This document shows, piece by piece, positions 1-12,209 of a DNA stretch of 60,000 nt (the stretch's first letter is position 1; each line of letters starts with the position of its first letter). The notes beneath the pieces are model-generated. The model did not search any database and was not told the origin of the DNA. It saw only the letters and a list, made by a program, of their open reading frames with translations. The position numbers were made by a program, and so were the translations under genes. The DNA is from Nematostella vectensis (lineage: Eukaryota; Cnidaria; Anthozoa; Actiniaria; Edwardsiidae): the NCBI RefSeq assembly GCF_932526225.1, contig NC_064043.1, forward strand, positions 10,957,821 to 11,017,820, written 5' to 3'.

Positions 1-2456
1 ATATCCCGGATACAGAGTACAAAGGCAATTATGGTCTGCTTGATCAGGTAGTTTTTTTGGTAGTTTTTTTGGTGTTACGGAGCACCAGCACCAAAAACAC
101 AATGGAACAAAAGCCAAAAACAAAGACCTTAGAACCAGACAATGAAATAGAGTACAAAGGCCTTAAGCACCATAAACAAAGCTCATCGTAACACCTTTTT
201 TTCTCACGCTTTTGCATCAATGTCACATCTCTTCGTACGACGTATAATACCACAGCATAAACCACATCACACCGAGTATCAGGTTTTTTAGGAGGAAGAG
301 GGAGTCCCCCTCCCCTGAGACTAGCCTTGTCCCCATAATTCACCTCTTTATTCCATCGATACATATCTCAGGTTCTCGCACTTCAGTGGGTCCAACAGAA
401 CATCGCAAGTTTTGGCGGGAATCCCAAGAGTGTTACTATATTTGGCGAGAGCGCTGGTGGCATGAGCGTCTCCCTTCACCTCCTCTCCCCCCTTAGTAAG
501 GGTTTGTTCCACCGCGTGATAGCTCAAAGTGGCTCGGCTGTCACCGATTCTTTTGTCGGTCACTATGTGAAGACCACGGCTCTACTTGAGGTGTTTTCCA
601 AGGCGGTGGGCTGCCCTTTCGACGACAAGCTTGTGGATTGTCTTAGGATTACAAGGTAATGATAAAATAAGTAGCCGCGTAAAAGGGGGGGGGACAAGTC
701 TCCCCTCCCCCCCCGGTTCCGTCTGTCCGTCCGTCCTTCTGTCTGTCCGTCTGTCAATCCGTCTGTCCGTCTGTCTGTCCGTCTGTCAATCCGTCTGTCC
801 GTTCGTCTGTCTGTCCGTCCGTCTGTCAATCCGTCGGTTCGTCTGTCCGTCTGTCTGTCTGTTTTGCTTTAATTCTGGAGTCTCTGTTGTACCTGCAAGA
901 TTATTGGAGACGCGTTTCATGGGACTTTTTTTCCTGCAGCTCCGAGGACGTTTTTGCAGCACAAAGCAATGTTTCGTATCCCAATAATGTTGGCGCTCAA
1001 CTACTGACGACACCAGTTATCGACAAGCACTTTCTTCCTGATAAGGCCAGGAGATTACTGGGAGAGGGGAGGGTGAACAAAGCAGATGTGATGCTAGGAG
1101 TGACTGCCAACGAGGGAGCTCTTCTCGCGATGATGACCCCAGGGCGAATAAAGGGTGGTCTTACATTGCAAGAGCTCCACCAGGTGATTGAGTATGGGCT
1201 TGACACGTGTCCACCCGACAACACAATGTGTAAAGAAGCCATAAAATTTGAGTACCAAGACCACAGGGACCCCAACAATAGCGTCACAAACCGACAGCTA
1301 TATATGGACTTATACTCGGACTCTATGTTTATTGCGCCTGCTATTTTCGAGGCCAACGCCCTTGCAAGTGCTGGTCATGCGACATTTATGTACAAGTTTG
1401 AGAACCTTCCAGATTTCTTTGCTCTTCCCCCGTATTGTGCAAGTGTGCATGGGATAGATATTCCCTACACATTCGGATTTCCGCTGACCCTTGGCGAGAG
1501 TTCGCCTCTGTTTGCGAGCCTCGTTAGGCGCCACTCTGAGCGGGAGAAGGGTTTGTCTATGTACATGATGAAGACCTGGGCTGACTTTGCTAAGCACGGG
1601 TAAGTGAAGTTGCCTACTGAGGGAGGGAGGGTGGTGCGGCTTGTGCCAACCCCAGAGCAAAGCGCCCTGCTATACAAACAAGATTGACTGGTCAAACTTG
1701 GTCGAAGCATAGCCAGGGGTCTAGTTTTATTTTTATAAAAATGACAAAATAAAAAAACCCTTGTGAACCCGGGGTGCGGCCTTCTCCTCAGAGATAACGA
1801 ACGATACAGACGTCCAGAGTAGCCATCCCAAAAGAAATTTCTCTCCGCCTCCCCATCAGCCTGCCTTCATGTCTGGTTATTTCTCTGTTGTAAGTCATTT
1901 TAACAGAGGTGGGTGGCGGTTTCTCGTCCCCACCTTTGCCAAAGTGACGGAATTAATGTGTAATACAATTACCTTGATCGATTTTTTAATTATTCAATAA
2001 TAAAATGTCACTCAAATGTGGCCGGAAAAATCCATATCAATGTGTCAATTACATCACTTCAGCAAACAAGCACGCCGCTCGATGTTGCTCGCATAAAGCC
2101 AATTTTAATGTTATATATTAAGATAAAAACTTGCCCGGGATAAAAAATAATTTCGCTGAATCGTGAGGATACATTTTGGTACACTTTTTAACATTACTTT
2201 TAGCTGATAACTGAGTTATGCTGTTTGACTCTTCAGGGATCCTAATCATGATGGAGATGCTCCAGTCCCTTGGCCACGGTACAACACCACCGCGCAGGCG
2301 CATTTGGTCATCGCACACGAGCCGAGAGTCGAGTACAAGTTCCGCGCGGAGAAGGTCGCATTTTGGAACGAGTTTATCCCGAAACTGACCAAGTTGGTGC
2401 AGACGAGTGATCGATCAGGCGGATACTATGGGAAATCCCAGAAAGACGAGTTTTGA
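1..2456 (+). CDS. Cholinesterase/carboxylesterase-like protein, 3' part (exons 1..47, 372..655, 940..1599, 2237..2456)
   Basis: Alpha/beta-hydrolase of the type-B carboxylesterase/cholinesterase family, which hydrolyses carboxylic or choline esters; the substrate cannot be told from this part. The window opens inside the gene, at a segment ending GNYGLLDQ. Four exons join in phase and give about 400 residues. FGESAGG (about 445-465) holds the nucleophile serine, ANEGALL (about 1109-1130) the acid glutamate, and SVHGIDIPYTFG (about 1444-1480) the catalytic histidine, so the triad is complete. The end matches the family C-terminus (DPN, then PWPRYN, then FW). The last residues are KDEF, resembling a KDEL-type ER retrieval signal and suggesting a luminal ER enzyme. 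Donors are GTAGTT, GTAATG and GTAAGT; acceptors end in CAG. The N-terminus, signal peptide and oxyanion-hole region lie upstream of the window. Family assignment is firm; acetylcholinesterase activity is not shown. Confidence 0.9.
690..872. repeat. GTCT/GTCC-rich tetranucleotide microsatellite in esterase intron 2
   Basis: A run of GTCTGTCC-type tetranucleotides broken by a recurring GTCAATCC variant (three copies) fills most of the intron between exons 372..655 and 940..1599. A G/C homopolymer stretch precedes it at about 685-715. Reading frames through it on both strands are low-complexity artefacts. Confidence 0.85.
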
Positions 2457-2496
2457 AAATCTACCGAAGATGCTTTTTTTTGCAACGGCTGTTCAA

Positions 2497-2502
2497 AATA
2501 AA
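2497..2502 (+). terminator. Poly(A) signal of the esterase gene
   Basis: AATAAA lies 41 bases after the TGA stop at 2454-2456. This is a usual position for a eukaryotic cleavage/polyadenylation signal and implies a short 3'UTR. Confidence 0.7.
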
Positions 2503-2509
2503 TTGATGA

Positions 2510-3060
2510 ACAAGCTGACAACATAACATAAACAACAACAAAACAAGATGCCAAACACTTTGTTCATTTTGTGCCGAGCTTTTGCGGGTCGCTCGTTGCA
2601 AAGCTTTTCAAGTTAAAAACATCACTTGGCTGTATAATCGTGGAAGTGTTTAGAAACTTGTTATTTAGGTTAAACATCGAAAAAATGGGAGACAGCCTTG
2701 CAGCTATCTGATTACAATAAACGTCTTCTATAATATTAAAATTCGACACGCCTTCTTGATATTACTTATAGCCCTTCTAGAGGATAGATGTTTTTGATTA
2801 TAAATACATACCAGACATACACAATACTTAAGTACATATCTAAAGTCACGCGAAATGTTTATTTGCTTTATGGTGATTATTTCTCCTAAGGACGCCACGC
2901 TCAATTTCGTATACTTACTGTTGGGATGTAATAAAATAAGTTCTTTGAATGAAAACAGAGTACATTTCAAGTGAGACTCAGCTAGAATGATACATTCCTA
3001 TAAACCTTGCAGTTTGATTGAATTGAGCGTTTTCTTGGTTCGGTGAACCAAGCCTTCACA
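2510..3060. other. Intergenic, nothing recognised
   Basis: AT-rich sequence between the esterase poly(A) signal and the first MITE. Short open frames on the minus strand (for example 2564-2749 and 2728-2970) show no recognisable domain and no convincing splice context. Confidence 0.5.
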
Positions 3061-3376
3061 CTCATCAGGCCCGTACCCTGGGAGGGGGGGTACAAGGGGT
3101 GCGAACGCACCCCCCACACACACACAACGCTCAAAGGTCCACTTTCGGTTTTCAATAGACGTTCTATTATTTGTAGATAAAACTATTAAGCATCAGCTAG
3201 ATCACTCTGGTATGTAGCCAAATCCGACAATAAACGTCCCGTGGAGATACTGCAAAGGCGTGGTCAGATTTTTATAAAGGAAATCCCTTCCCACACACCC
3301 CGGAAATATTAGGTCCACTTTTTCCGCACCCCCCCCCCCCCCCCCCAAGAAAAATCCTGGGTACGGGCCTGCTCAT
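3061..3376. mobile_element. Short non-autonomous DNA transposon (MITE), hAT-like, with 5-bp target duplication
   Basis: Terminal inverted repeats CAGGCCCGTACCC (3066-3078) and GGGTACGGGCCTG (3359-3371) bound a 306-bp element without coding capacity. Directly outside are identical 5-bp repeats CTCAT at 3061-3065 and 3372-3376, read as the target-site duplication. The interior has G-rich and C-rich runs near the ends (for example 3331-3346). TIRs starting CAGG with 5-bp duplications suit hAT5-type elements; that class assignment is inference. Confidence 0.85.
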
Positions 3377-3416
3377 GCCGCATCCCCCGCATTTGTCTGG
3401 CGGGGGATGCGGCATG
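3374..3416. repeat. Perfect 17-bp hairpin
   Basis: CATGCCGCATCCCCCGC (3374-3390) is followed after 9 bases by its exact reverse complement (3400-3416). The hairpin abuts the right end of the neighbouring MITE and overlaps its target duplication, so the transposon appears to have inserted at the base of the stem. Confidence 0.85.
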
Positions 3417-3915
3417 GGCAGACATCTTCCGAAAGAAACAGAATAGAGGTTCTCCACCAATATCTGCTGCTCTGTTGCAGCACTTTTTGCGCACTGCTTA
3501 CATCGCTGGTCATTACTGAGTCAGACAGTCACTGCCTGTCCTACAATCTCTTCACAATCTAAATGGGACAATACCAAACCGGCAGTGGACAGTGGGAGCC
3601 TGTCTGGACCTTTCCAGAGCTGTCAAGTGTTTGTCAGTTACTCCTACGTGTGGGTGTTAACCGGAGAAAGGATGCGTGGTCGATGCAAGTTCGTCAAGTG
3701 GAACATCCCAGGCACAGCCAGGTGCAAATGTAACGGAAATTTGGAGGGCCAATAAAGCGCAAACTATTCACGTTGTTAAGAGCTAAAAATCAAATGGAAA
3801 TAATATAGGATGATAACCTTATTCTGTTCGTAGCTTTGCATACCGTGCAAATTTTAACTCAAAATCTTGGACACCGCGTCACTCCAAGCTGTCGTCCACT
3901 GTAGCATGCGAGGCA

Positions 3916-4100
3916 GATGGAATCCCGTCACCCCTTATCGTGTGCAAGGCCGATGGCATCCCGTCATCTATTATCGCGTGCGAGTACAATAACATCCGTT
4001 GTTATCGTTTGCAATTTCGATGGCATTCCTTCACCACTTTTCGCCCGCGTGTCCGATGGAATTTCTTCACCCCCCTCACCGCAATAACGATGAAATTCAG
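3916..4100. repeat. Degenerate ~36-bp tandem repeat
   Basis: Units begin GATGGAATCCCGTCA or a variant at about 3916, 3952, 3988, 4019, 4055 and 4089, giving spacings of 36, 36, 31, 36 and 34 bases. Each unit carries a TTATCG-TGTGCA-like middle. Open frames across it (3940-4242) follow from the repeat, not from a gene. Confidence 0.75.
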
Positions 4101-4925
4101 TCATCCCTGTTGTCAGATGACAATCCAGCCTTTTTCTGTCTTGTATTACACTAGTCCAGACCTTGGACCTTCTTTGCGCCCGACATTCTGGCTCGCGTGT
4201 CCAGTATTTATTGCAGGCGCATGCGCGAAAATTGGTCGCTAATTTTGGTCGTGGTCAATGAGCTTTCCAGTTTTTGTTATTTTTACGCGCGCGCTTTAGT
4301 ACAATAGCGTCATTTCAAATGAGCGCACGCTTTTTTGGAGTTTGATTTTCAATCACATTTTATCGTGATGTTATAGAAAACAAATCCCAAGCAATTCGCC
4401 GATATTCCTTCACATGTATAAAAACATTCTTTTTCAGCTTAGCAATGATCGATTTTCGGAGCTCTGCACGCGACAAGGTCTAGCGGGAATCGACTCTTAA
4501 CCCTATTCAGACCAGGGGGTCTACACCGAATCGTACTGTAATGAACGCGGAAGGGTAAGCCACTGCTAGCAGGCTATAACATTGATCACCAATTATCTAG
4601 TTGTACGTTTCATCAAGTCATACAACTGCACAGAATTTCCCTGGATTTATCTTGCTTTCACACTCGGAATGAAGACACTCCAAGAAGAAATTTTAGCAGG
4701 GATATTAAAACTAAAATGAATCTTCTACAGAATGGCAGCGAGTCTCATTAAAAAATGAAGCTAAATCATATACAGAATGGCCGCGAGTCACTCTTTATTG
4801 TATGCAATTAAAAGACACTTAATGAAAGTACTATGTTTAAATGTTTATATTTGATCCTGGAATAAATAGATTTGCTATGATCAGTAAATCTCAGGGATGG
4901 CGGTCATTATACATTGCTGCATTAG
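4100..4925. other. Intergenic, nothing but a small local duplication
   Basis: No gene is recognised. A short duplicated phrase (ACAGAATGGCAGCGAGTC and ACAGAATGGCCGCGAGTC) occurs near 4727 and 4774. Confidence 0.5.
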
Positions 4926-4929
4926 TTTG

Positions 4930-6600
4930 CTATTACTCAATGTAAAAAAAGTCCTCACCACAAATGCTCACATTATGGCTTTTTATAAACGGATTCTAGA
5001 GGGGGCACTTGTTTGAGGGGCTATGTAATGTGCTTATTCAATGAGGAGTGTATGTATACCTCGCTGTAAGAACCAGCCCCAAAGGACTTCATTGTATTCA
5101 GCTCTGTTTTTATCATGATTCTTTTTATCAAACAAAGGAAGTTTTGTGACACAAATCGTGCTTAATAAACAGGTTCTAACACCAAGTTAGAGCCATTGAG
5201 GGTGTATTCCATTTTGTGTGCAGACAAATGGAAAAAGGCATAGAGTGTACACTAGGGTGAAGAAAAGGCAAGGTAAGGGCAAAGGGGTGGTGGCTAAGGG
5301 TATGTCGCATGGGGGGGTGCGGACACAGGTTGTGAAGACAAAGTAAACTTGTACCAGGTTTGATTACTAGGCCTTGGAGATAATAGAATGGGAGTGTAGT
5401 CATACCCTGGGTACCAGAGGCTCCAAGATTCACTAGAGCAGATATATGGAAAATATTCATTCATATTTGGTGATACTTTAGGCCCAATTTTTTTTCTCAT
5501 CAGTCTCTATTATATGTGCAAAGAGTTTTTATTTTTACAAAAAGGGAATTAAATTAATTTGATTTGATAGGCAAGTCTGAGTGTTGTAGCTCCCTTCTGA
5601 AATTATATAGTGATAGTAACAATTTATATGTTTGGGGTATAGAATTAGGTTTGGGTATTTGTTTGGGAGGTAAGTTTCTATAATTGGTATATTTTATGTA
5701 TAGAACTCAGGTTTGGGTATTTTTTTGTTTTTTTTTGGGGGGGGGGGGCTAATTTGACAAAAAGTCCTTATCGCAAATGCTTATTTTAGCCCTTCTTTTT
5801 ACCCCTCTTGTACCAGGTTTGATTACTAGGCCTTAAAGATTCTAGGTGTATGTGGGTGCAGTAATAGATATCATACTGTATGGAAAATAAATAATTATAT
5901 TTGGCGATACTTCAGGCCCATTTATCTTCTCAGTGCCTATTGCACAGAGTTTGTTTGTTGTCTTTTTTATAAAAATGGAATAAAATTGATTTGATTTAAA
6001 TTTGTTTCTTGGGCTATAGAATTTAGGTTTGGGTATTTGTTTGGGAGGTAAGTTTCTATGCTTGGTATATTTTATGTATAGAACTCAGGTTTGTGTATTT
6101 TTGAGGATGAGTGGGGGGGGGGGGGCTCATTTATCAAAAAGTTCTTACCGCAAATGCTTATTTTACCATATTATGCCCCTCTAGCATTAGATTTAAAGGG
6201 GGGAAATGGTTTGAGTGGCTATGTGATGCGCTTACTCAATGAGGGCTATTTTATGGTGTGTGCAGACAAATGGGAAAGGGCATAGGGTGTAAAATTAAAG
6301 GTTGAGAAATGCATGGTAAGGGGAGTGAGGTTGTGATGACTGAGGGCATGTCACATGTGGTGTGCTCACACAGGGTGTGAAGACAAGGAAGTAAAATTGT
6401 ACCGGGTTTGATGACTAGGGGCTTGGAGGTGAGGAGGCTTGAGTTTTTTTTATAAAAGGGAATAAAAATAAATTTAATTTGATAATCAAATTTTCCTTCT
6501 AAAACTTCATCTATAGTATTTTTACGGGACTGGCAAGTTTCAAGCTTTTGTATGTTTTACGAATAGAACTCAGGTTTGGGTTACTTTTTGGGGGGGAAGG
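4930..6600. repeat. Old, diverged block duplicated about three times
   Basis: Recurring landmarks show tandemly arranged diverged copies. GTACCAGGTTTGATTACTAG occurs near 5351 and 5812, with a diverged copy near 6400. TGTGCAGACAAATGG occurs near 5217 and 6259. TTTGGGAGGTAAGTTTCTAT occurs near 5664 and 6040. ATAGAACTCAGGTTTG occurs near 5701, 6078 and 6556. No coding capacity is seen. G homopolymers (about 5739-5748, 6114-6124) end sub-blocks. Confidence 0.65.
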
Positions 6601-7850
6601 GAAGGGGGCTATCTATTCTTGGTGGAGTTTTGGTTATAGAATTCAGATGCGGGTCTATTCTTAGGGGTGGCGCAGTTCCATTCTTTTGGGGGCATAAAAT
6701 GTTCGTATCTGTCGGAACCATCAGTCGTGTTTACAGCTAGAGTGCCCCCCCCCCCATGTTGTTGTGGTGGTCGCAGGGCAAGACATTTTGGCAAAGAATG
6801 ATAAGAAGCGAACCCCCTGAGACAAGGAAAGGGTAAAATGCTTTTTGTTTAAATGTTTACACGGATTTTCATACCTATTCTTCGGAGTTTTTTTTCCTGT
6901 ATAGACGTTGGGTCTTGACTCGCACTTTCGTCCTCACAATTCAACCTACGCTCTCCTCAACTTTCACCATACCCTGTGGGCACTCGTTTCGGCTTGTGGT
7001 GAAAATTGTTTTAGTATGCCATGATCCCCTTTTATCCTAGTTTAGTCCTGTCAAGTTTCTAAGCCGTAAAATTTTGTCCATCACACTCATATTCCTCTTT
7101 TTCTAAACGTAAACATTACGAAAAGAGTTCGATTTTACGGCAGTCTCCTTTAACCTTTAAATAACTTTGCCACTAGCGAGCTAATCCGGCAATTTGAAAA
7201 GGTTCCCCAAACGATATTTTACTTTCGAACACAGGAAGTCATCAATCAAATATCAAACTTGGTATAGGGCAGGATATTTTGCTGTTTTGGTTACTTTTTT
7301 GCGATGTGACGTCTCTCTAACAAAACAAATTCAAGTTTCAAACTCCGCGCAGCCATTTTGAATATTTACATAATAAGTTGGTAAACCGATATTACCAAAA
7401 ATGGTAATGTACAGCACTGTTAGAAATCAGTGGGCTCCAGTGAATACTGCAGTGTACTTACATGCAGAAGCTATTGTTTTGGGAGAAGCAGGAGATCATA
7501 AATTCTGTATAGTTCACTATATGTTAACACATGAGCAGTAATCATTTCAGTAGCTATTTTCATGGCCTCCACTTAGACCGAAATAGTTTACTGGGTACGT
7601 AAAGGTATGCAGCTAGGGGTTGGCACATGGGTTGTGCCCCTCCCACTCAACCACAAAAAGCAGTCTTTTTAAAATATACTTATTTTCCATACTATCTATG
7701 ACTGCACTTCCCCTCAAAGGCTAATCAGATTGTCTGTTATGATTATCAGACTTCACCTTTTTAACATAAAAACATAAAATACAATGTCTTCAATTAAATA
7801 ATTTTGAAGAAGGAAAAAAGGAAAAAGGCAGGTGAAATATAAGTAGTGTA
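6600..7850. other. Intergenic, no recognised feature
   Basis: Mixed-composition DNA without supportable exons. The minus-strand open frame at 6609-6794 includes a homopolymer and has no family resemblance. Confidence 0.45.
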
Positions 7851-7855
7851 ATCAA

Positions 7856-7951
7856 TGTATATATATATATATAGAGAGAGAGTTCTAGGGTGTAGAAAAT
7901 GTTGATCATGCGACAAAGTGACCTGAAGCCCTCCCCTCCCCTCCCCTCCCC
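7856..7951. repeat. Microsatellites: (TA)n(GA)n and (CTCCC)n
   Basis: A TATATA run passes into GAGAGA at about 7857-7882, and a CTCCC pentanucleotide run lies at about 7928-7951. Confidence 0.8.
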
Positions 7952-7994
7952 AAAACAATGTGTGACACTGGAGTTACATTCCCTAAAACTAAAA

Positions 7995-8270
7995 CATAGC
8001 TCTCATACAAACAAAAAAGTTCAGAACCTTCTGAGTATTTAGCGACACGAAAGCAAGGGCGAATCGCTCGGTATCAGAAGAGCATGCAAAGTCAAGTAAA
8101 ACCCACAAACGCTACGTGTTTTACCAAAGAAATGACCTTCGTTTACACAAAGCTCAAAAGCTGTTTTAGAAAAAGACACGTAGGATTGATAGCCATGCTG
8201 GGTGATGCAGCAAGGTGCTCCAAAATAACCCTAGTCTTGTGGTCAATCGAATGTGTAAGCAAACTTTAAG
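7995..8270. repeat. 3'-flank module shared with two other genes of the window
   Basis: CTCATACAAACAAA followed by AGTTCAGAACCTTCTGAGTATT (about 8002-8041) recurs with few changes near 24135-24173, beyond the folate-receptor-like gene. The following stretch, about 8090-8270 (AGCCATGCTGGGTGATGCAG and flanks), recurs at about 17613-17790 beyond the FReD pseudogene. All three sites lie downstream of minus-strand genes, so the module probably contributes 3'UTR sequence. Confidence 0.65.
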
Positions 8271-8310
8271 GATGTTGAGCACTGTTTATACCAGGGTTTA
8301 CGTTTGAAGC

Positions 8311-11300
8311 TCAGCCATGTATAGAACCCTTCGGCCTTATCTTCATTTCAACGTGCTTCAAAGAATAAGAATATCCTTTCCAGCTATACCATAAGAGCCC
8401 CTTTGCATACAAGCTATTGCTGCCGTTGAGATATACCCCATTGAGGTTGGATTGATGACATGCACGATACCACCACGCCCCCTCGAAAAGTTCGGCACAA
8501 TTAGAGGGATAAGCATCATTGTCTCGATCCTTTGTTGAAAAAGCATATCCATCGTGGTAAAGCAAAGAATCCCCAGCAGTTCCTGGAAAGAACAAGAAAT
8601 GAAAACAGTTTGCACCACAAACAGACAAACAACAGATAATTGTTTGAACATTTGATTACTTTCTGGCCGGATTGTTCGTTAATTTGTTCTATCTCTAGCT
8701 TTCCTAACCGGGTTTCGTGCATTGAAACATTTCTAGTGGTAGAGGCTTTTCGGGTATTGATTACACTATTGCACACCGATTTTGCTTTTTCTCATGTTTC
8801 TGTGCTTTGTTTTCGAGACACATTCTGTCAAATCCACCAAACAACCGTTCCTTTCCGGAACAAATTGCCATTATTTATTTTTTCCTAACTACTATAGGTG
8901 ACACCTTTTAAGAAATATAGCCTTTTCCCCCAAAGCATCGCTTAACTTAATTTAGATCATTTACCGCTGTAACTGTCCACGCTCAGTCGATATTTGTCCG
9001 ACTTCTCTCCGACTTCAAAGTGATCGTACTGAGCATGCGCAGTTTCCCCTTCTTCAGCTTCCATGTCCACTCTTAGCTCGTTAGTTGTTGCATTGGTCAG
9101 CCTGTGGATTCGGCCCAGTCCTAGCCAAAACTCGCCTGCGAAGTCACCGAACCCGTGTTCGTAATTGGTCCAATTTCGGTAGAAGTCAACGGAGCCATCT
9201 TGGCGGCTCTGGAACACTATCCAGCCACCGCCAGAAGTCTCCTGGTCACAGAAAACCTAAGAGCAAGGTATACGTATGTAAACAATTGAAGGCGGGGGTC
9301 CGTTGGAACACGGAATTATAATATAACGTTAAATTGTAATGCTGTTTATACTACTAATTGAGAACTACAGCTCAGAGCAGTTGAAAAATGTATCTTTTGT
9401 TAAAAAAAATATTTACAGCACTTTCTTCGCCCGCACAAGGCGGAATGGAAAAGGTAGCCCTTTTATCTCAAACTCCTATTCTTTCGGCGGGCAAAATTTG
9501 TTCTAAGCGGGTGGGCTTGGCCGTCACTACTTAACAAAGCATTGCTCATTAATTTCGCTCTAAGTCTTATGATTAATAATGGCGGTGATGGTTATGGCTG
9601 GTTATATATGTTGATGGTGACAGTATTTGTGATGATGAGTTGATGGTGATCATGGTGGTGGTGGTGGGTGTTGTTGTGTTGGTAGTGATGATGACTGGCT
9701 GTGGAGCTGATCATGATTATGTTGACTGGTTATAGTGGTGATGATAATGATGGTGGTGGTGAAACGAGCATTTGTAAAGATCATGATAGTATTGGTGGTG
9801 GTAATGATGATGACTGGCTGCGGAGATGATCATGAATATGTTGACTGGTTATAGTGGTGATGATGATGATGGCGGTGGCGATGATGGTGATGATGATGAT
9901 GGCGGTGGTGATGATGGTGATGATGATGATGGCGGTGGTGATGATGGTGATGATGATGATGACGATAGTAATGATGTTGGTTATGATGATGACGATGGTA
10001 ATGGTGGTGGTGATGATGATGACGATGGTAATGGTGGTGTAGATTCTGGTTATCTTGTTGATGATGATTATGATGAAGGTTATGGTAGTAATGGTGGATA
10101 AGATGGTGGTGATAATGATGTTGGCGATAAGGGTAGTGGTGGTGGTGATTGTGGTGACTGCTAATTTTGGTGGTGATGATGATTGCGATGGTGGTAATGG
10201 TGACTGGTTATGGTTATCAGAACGAAGTTGTATTTTGATTCGAGTCGATTCCTACTAGAATACTTCTCAGCCATAGAAGCCAGATAGAAGCCGCTCAAGG
10301 TATAATTTGTATTTGCTTTGCCTAAAAGTGTAGTTTAATTCCTTTGTAACTTGCATCTTTGGGTTACTTTAAATTTGCAGCTTTACGAAAATCTCGAGTG
10401 AGAGATTTCAAGTCAAGCCAAGCGGCAAAATAAAAGCATTGTTGAGTACAATGCCTGCAGTGATTGGTTATGATGGTTATAGTGACTGGTTATGGTGATT
10501 ATGGTGACTGGTTATGGTGACTGCTAATTGTGGTCGTGATGATGATTGCGATGGTGGTTATAGTGACTGGTTATGGTGACTGCTAATTGTGGTCGTGATG
10601 ATGATTGCGTTGGTGGTTATAGTGACTGGTTATGGTGACTGCTTATTGTGGTCCTGATGATGATTGCGATGGTGGTTATGGTGACTGCTAATTGTGGTCG
10701 TGATGATGATTGCGATAGTGGTTATAGTGACTGGTTATGGTGACTGCTAATTGTGGTCGTGATGATGATTGCGATGGTGGTTATGGTGACTGCTAATTGT
10801 GGTCGTGATAATGATTGCGATGGTGGAAATGGTGACTGGTTATGGTGGTTATGGTGACTGGTTATGGTGGTTATGGTGACTGGTTATGGTGGTTATGGTG
10901 ACTGGTTATGGTGGTTATGGTGACTGCTAATTGTGGTCATGATGATGATTGCGATGGTGGTAATGGTGACTGGTTATGGTGGTTACAATGATGATGAAAG
11001 TGATGTTGGTGGTGGTGGCAATGGTGTTGAGATGAGAATGAGCGTTTCTACCTTCAAGGGCTCTCCGTCATCTGGTTCAATTGTGTATACACCGCTAGTA
11101 TTTGATCCAGCGTTTAGAATATCAGCACAGCTTCTCATCAGTTTGATAACTACAAAAAATGAGTGATTTAAGTTTTTTGTTGAGGGAGAGGGGAGAGGGA
11201 GACATTGATATCATGTGCAAAGTATCAAATGTTTGTGTAATCTTTAATATAAAGACTATATTTTAGCTTACCGATGGGTGGCTTCTGGATCCTGCTTTTT

Positions 11301-12207
11301 TCGGAATTATCATAAAACGTATTGCCTTTGATAATACTTTGTTTTATCAGGTGGTTATAGATTGATTGAGAGTTCTATGAACTTGATGCACCGTTTCCAA
11401 ATGCCAATTAAAGAGCTGTAGCAAAACATTTAAGGAACAGCAACTTATGTGAATAATAACCTATTGAGAATTATTCTAGGGCATAGGTTGTGCACATAAA
11501 TACACCATGGTATAACTAAGGTAAGATAATCAGGATATATCCTGTAGCTAAAACGATACCTATTTTACAAACAAAACCCAACCTGTTAGCAAGTGATGCC
11601 TTATATTGGGTTAAAGTAATATTATTTTTTTTCCTCATGCTATGTAAAGCTGTTGAATAGCTAACATGTCTGGTACCTGTTTTACAATCTTTGCCAGTGT
11701 ATCCTTTGGGGCACACGCACATAAAGCTGTTATTGGAGTGATTCGGGATGCACCTTGCTTTTGAAGAACAGGGAGAGACCGAACAAGCGTTCTGGTAGGA
11801 AAAAGAATGAGAAGAGCCTCTTATATCAAGCCATCTCAAGAGAAAATGGGGCATGTCATTCATTATTCGTAAAACTTTAAAATAGCAGTGAGAAATTACT
11901 GACATTAATGTGATAATCTTTGCAGTAGCTACATATTGAACTTTGCGGGCCAATTTTCTTACCTGAGTGCCGAGATAAACTGAATTCGTGCGATTAATAA
12001 AGTCGTCGGGATCGTGATATTTGTCAGATTTATTCAGCTCACACAAGCCCGTCTGATTGTCGTAGTTCGCTGATTGGCACCCGTCAGTCAAATAGCAGCG
12101 TACGTCACAGTTTGACAACTTGACAGCGACGGCTTTGAACATGTGATTCTTGAGGTATTTCCCATTCTGGACGGGCTCAAATCCTATTCGTTTACATCCC
12201 TTGCCAG
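8311..12207 (-). CDS. PAN/apple-EGF-fibrinogen-related domain protein (exons ~12207..11963, 11791..11677, 11149..11052, 9256..8965, 8582..8311)
   Basis: Secreted or surface lectin-like protein; FReD proteins often bind glycans or act in recognition, but the role here is unknown. Five exons on the minus strand join in phase. The first visible exon encodes a PAN/apple-like domain starting GCKRIGFEPVQNGKYLK, with NCDVRC and GLCELN cysteines. The second is an EGF domain (CSVSPCSSKARC, then CVCPKGYTGKDC). The third starts the FReD (SCADIL, NTSGVYTIEPDDG). The fourth continues it ([22 protein letters not shown]). The fifth holds [22 protein letters not shown] and LNG, near the usual calcium and polymerisation pocket, and ends RPKGSIHG-stop. 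The split codon joining exons four and five gives the expected SGTAGDS. The acceptor of the PAN exon is uncertain (12207 or about 12199), and the start codon and signal-peptide exon were not found. Confidence 0.85.
9580..10230. repeat. GATGGT-rich simple repeat in the FReD intron
   Basis: GAT/GGT triplets dominate. A 30-bp unit (GGTGATGATGATGATGGCGG and so on) is repeated at about 9857-9960. Open frames of Gly/Asp or Met/Val repeats result from the triplet pattern. It fills much of the 1.8-kb intron between exons 11149..11052 and 9256..8965. Confidence 0.85.
10440..11030. repeat. Minisatellite of GACTGGTTATGGTG type units
   Basis: Units of roughly 50-60 bp carrying GACTGCTAATTGTGGTCGTG followed by ATGATGATTGCGATGG alternate with 21-22-bp units of GGTTATGGTGACTGGTTATG type (best at about 10840-10925). 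The array ends about 20 bases before the donor side of the FReD exon at 11052. Confidence 0.85.
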
Positions 12208-12209
12208 CT

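Noticed and set aside
586-1013. Ser/Val/Cys-rich plus-strand frame and Thr/Asp/Arg-rich minus-strand frames
   Set aside because: They translate the GTCT/GTCC microsatellite in an esterase intron.
9826-10258. Gly/Asp-rich or Met/Val-rich proteins
   Set aside because: Products of GAT/GGT triplet repeats in an intron of the FReD gene on the other strand.
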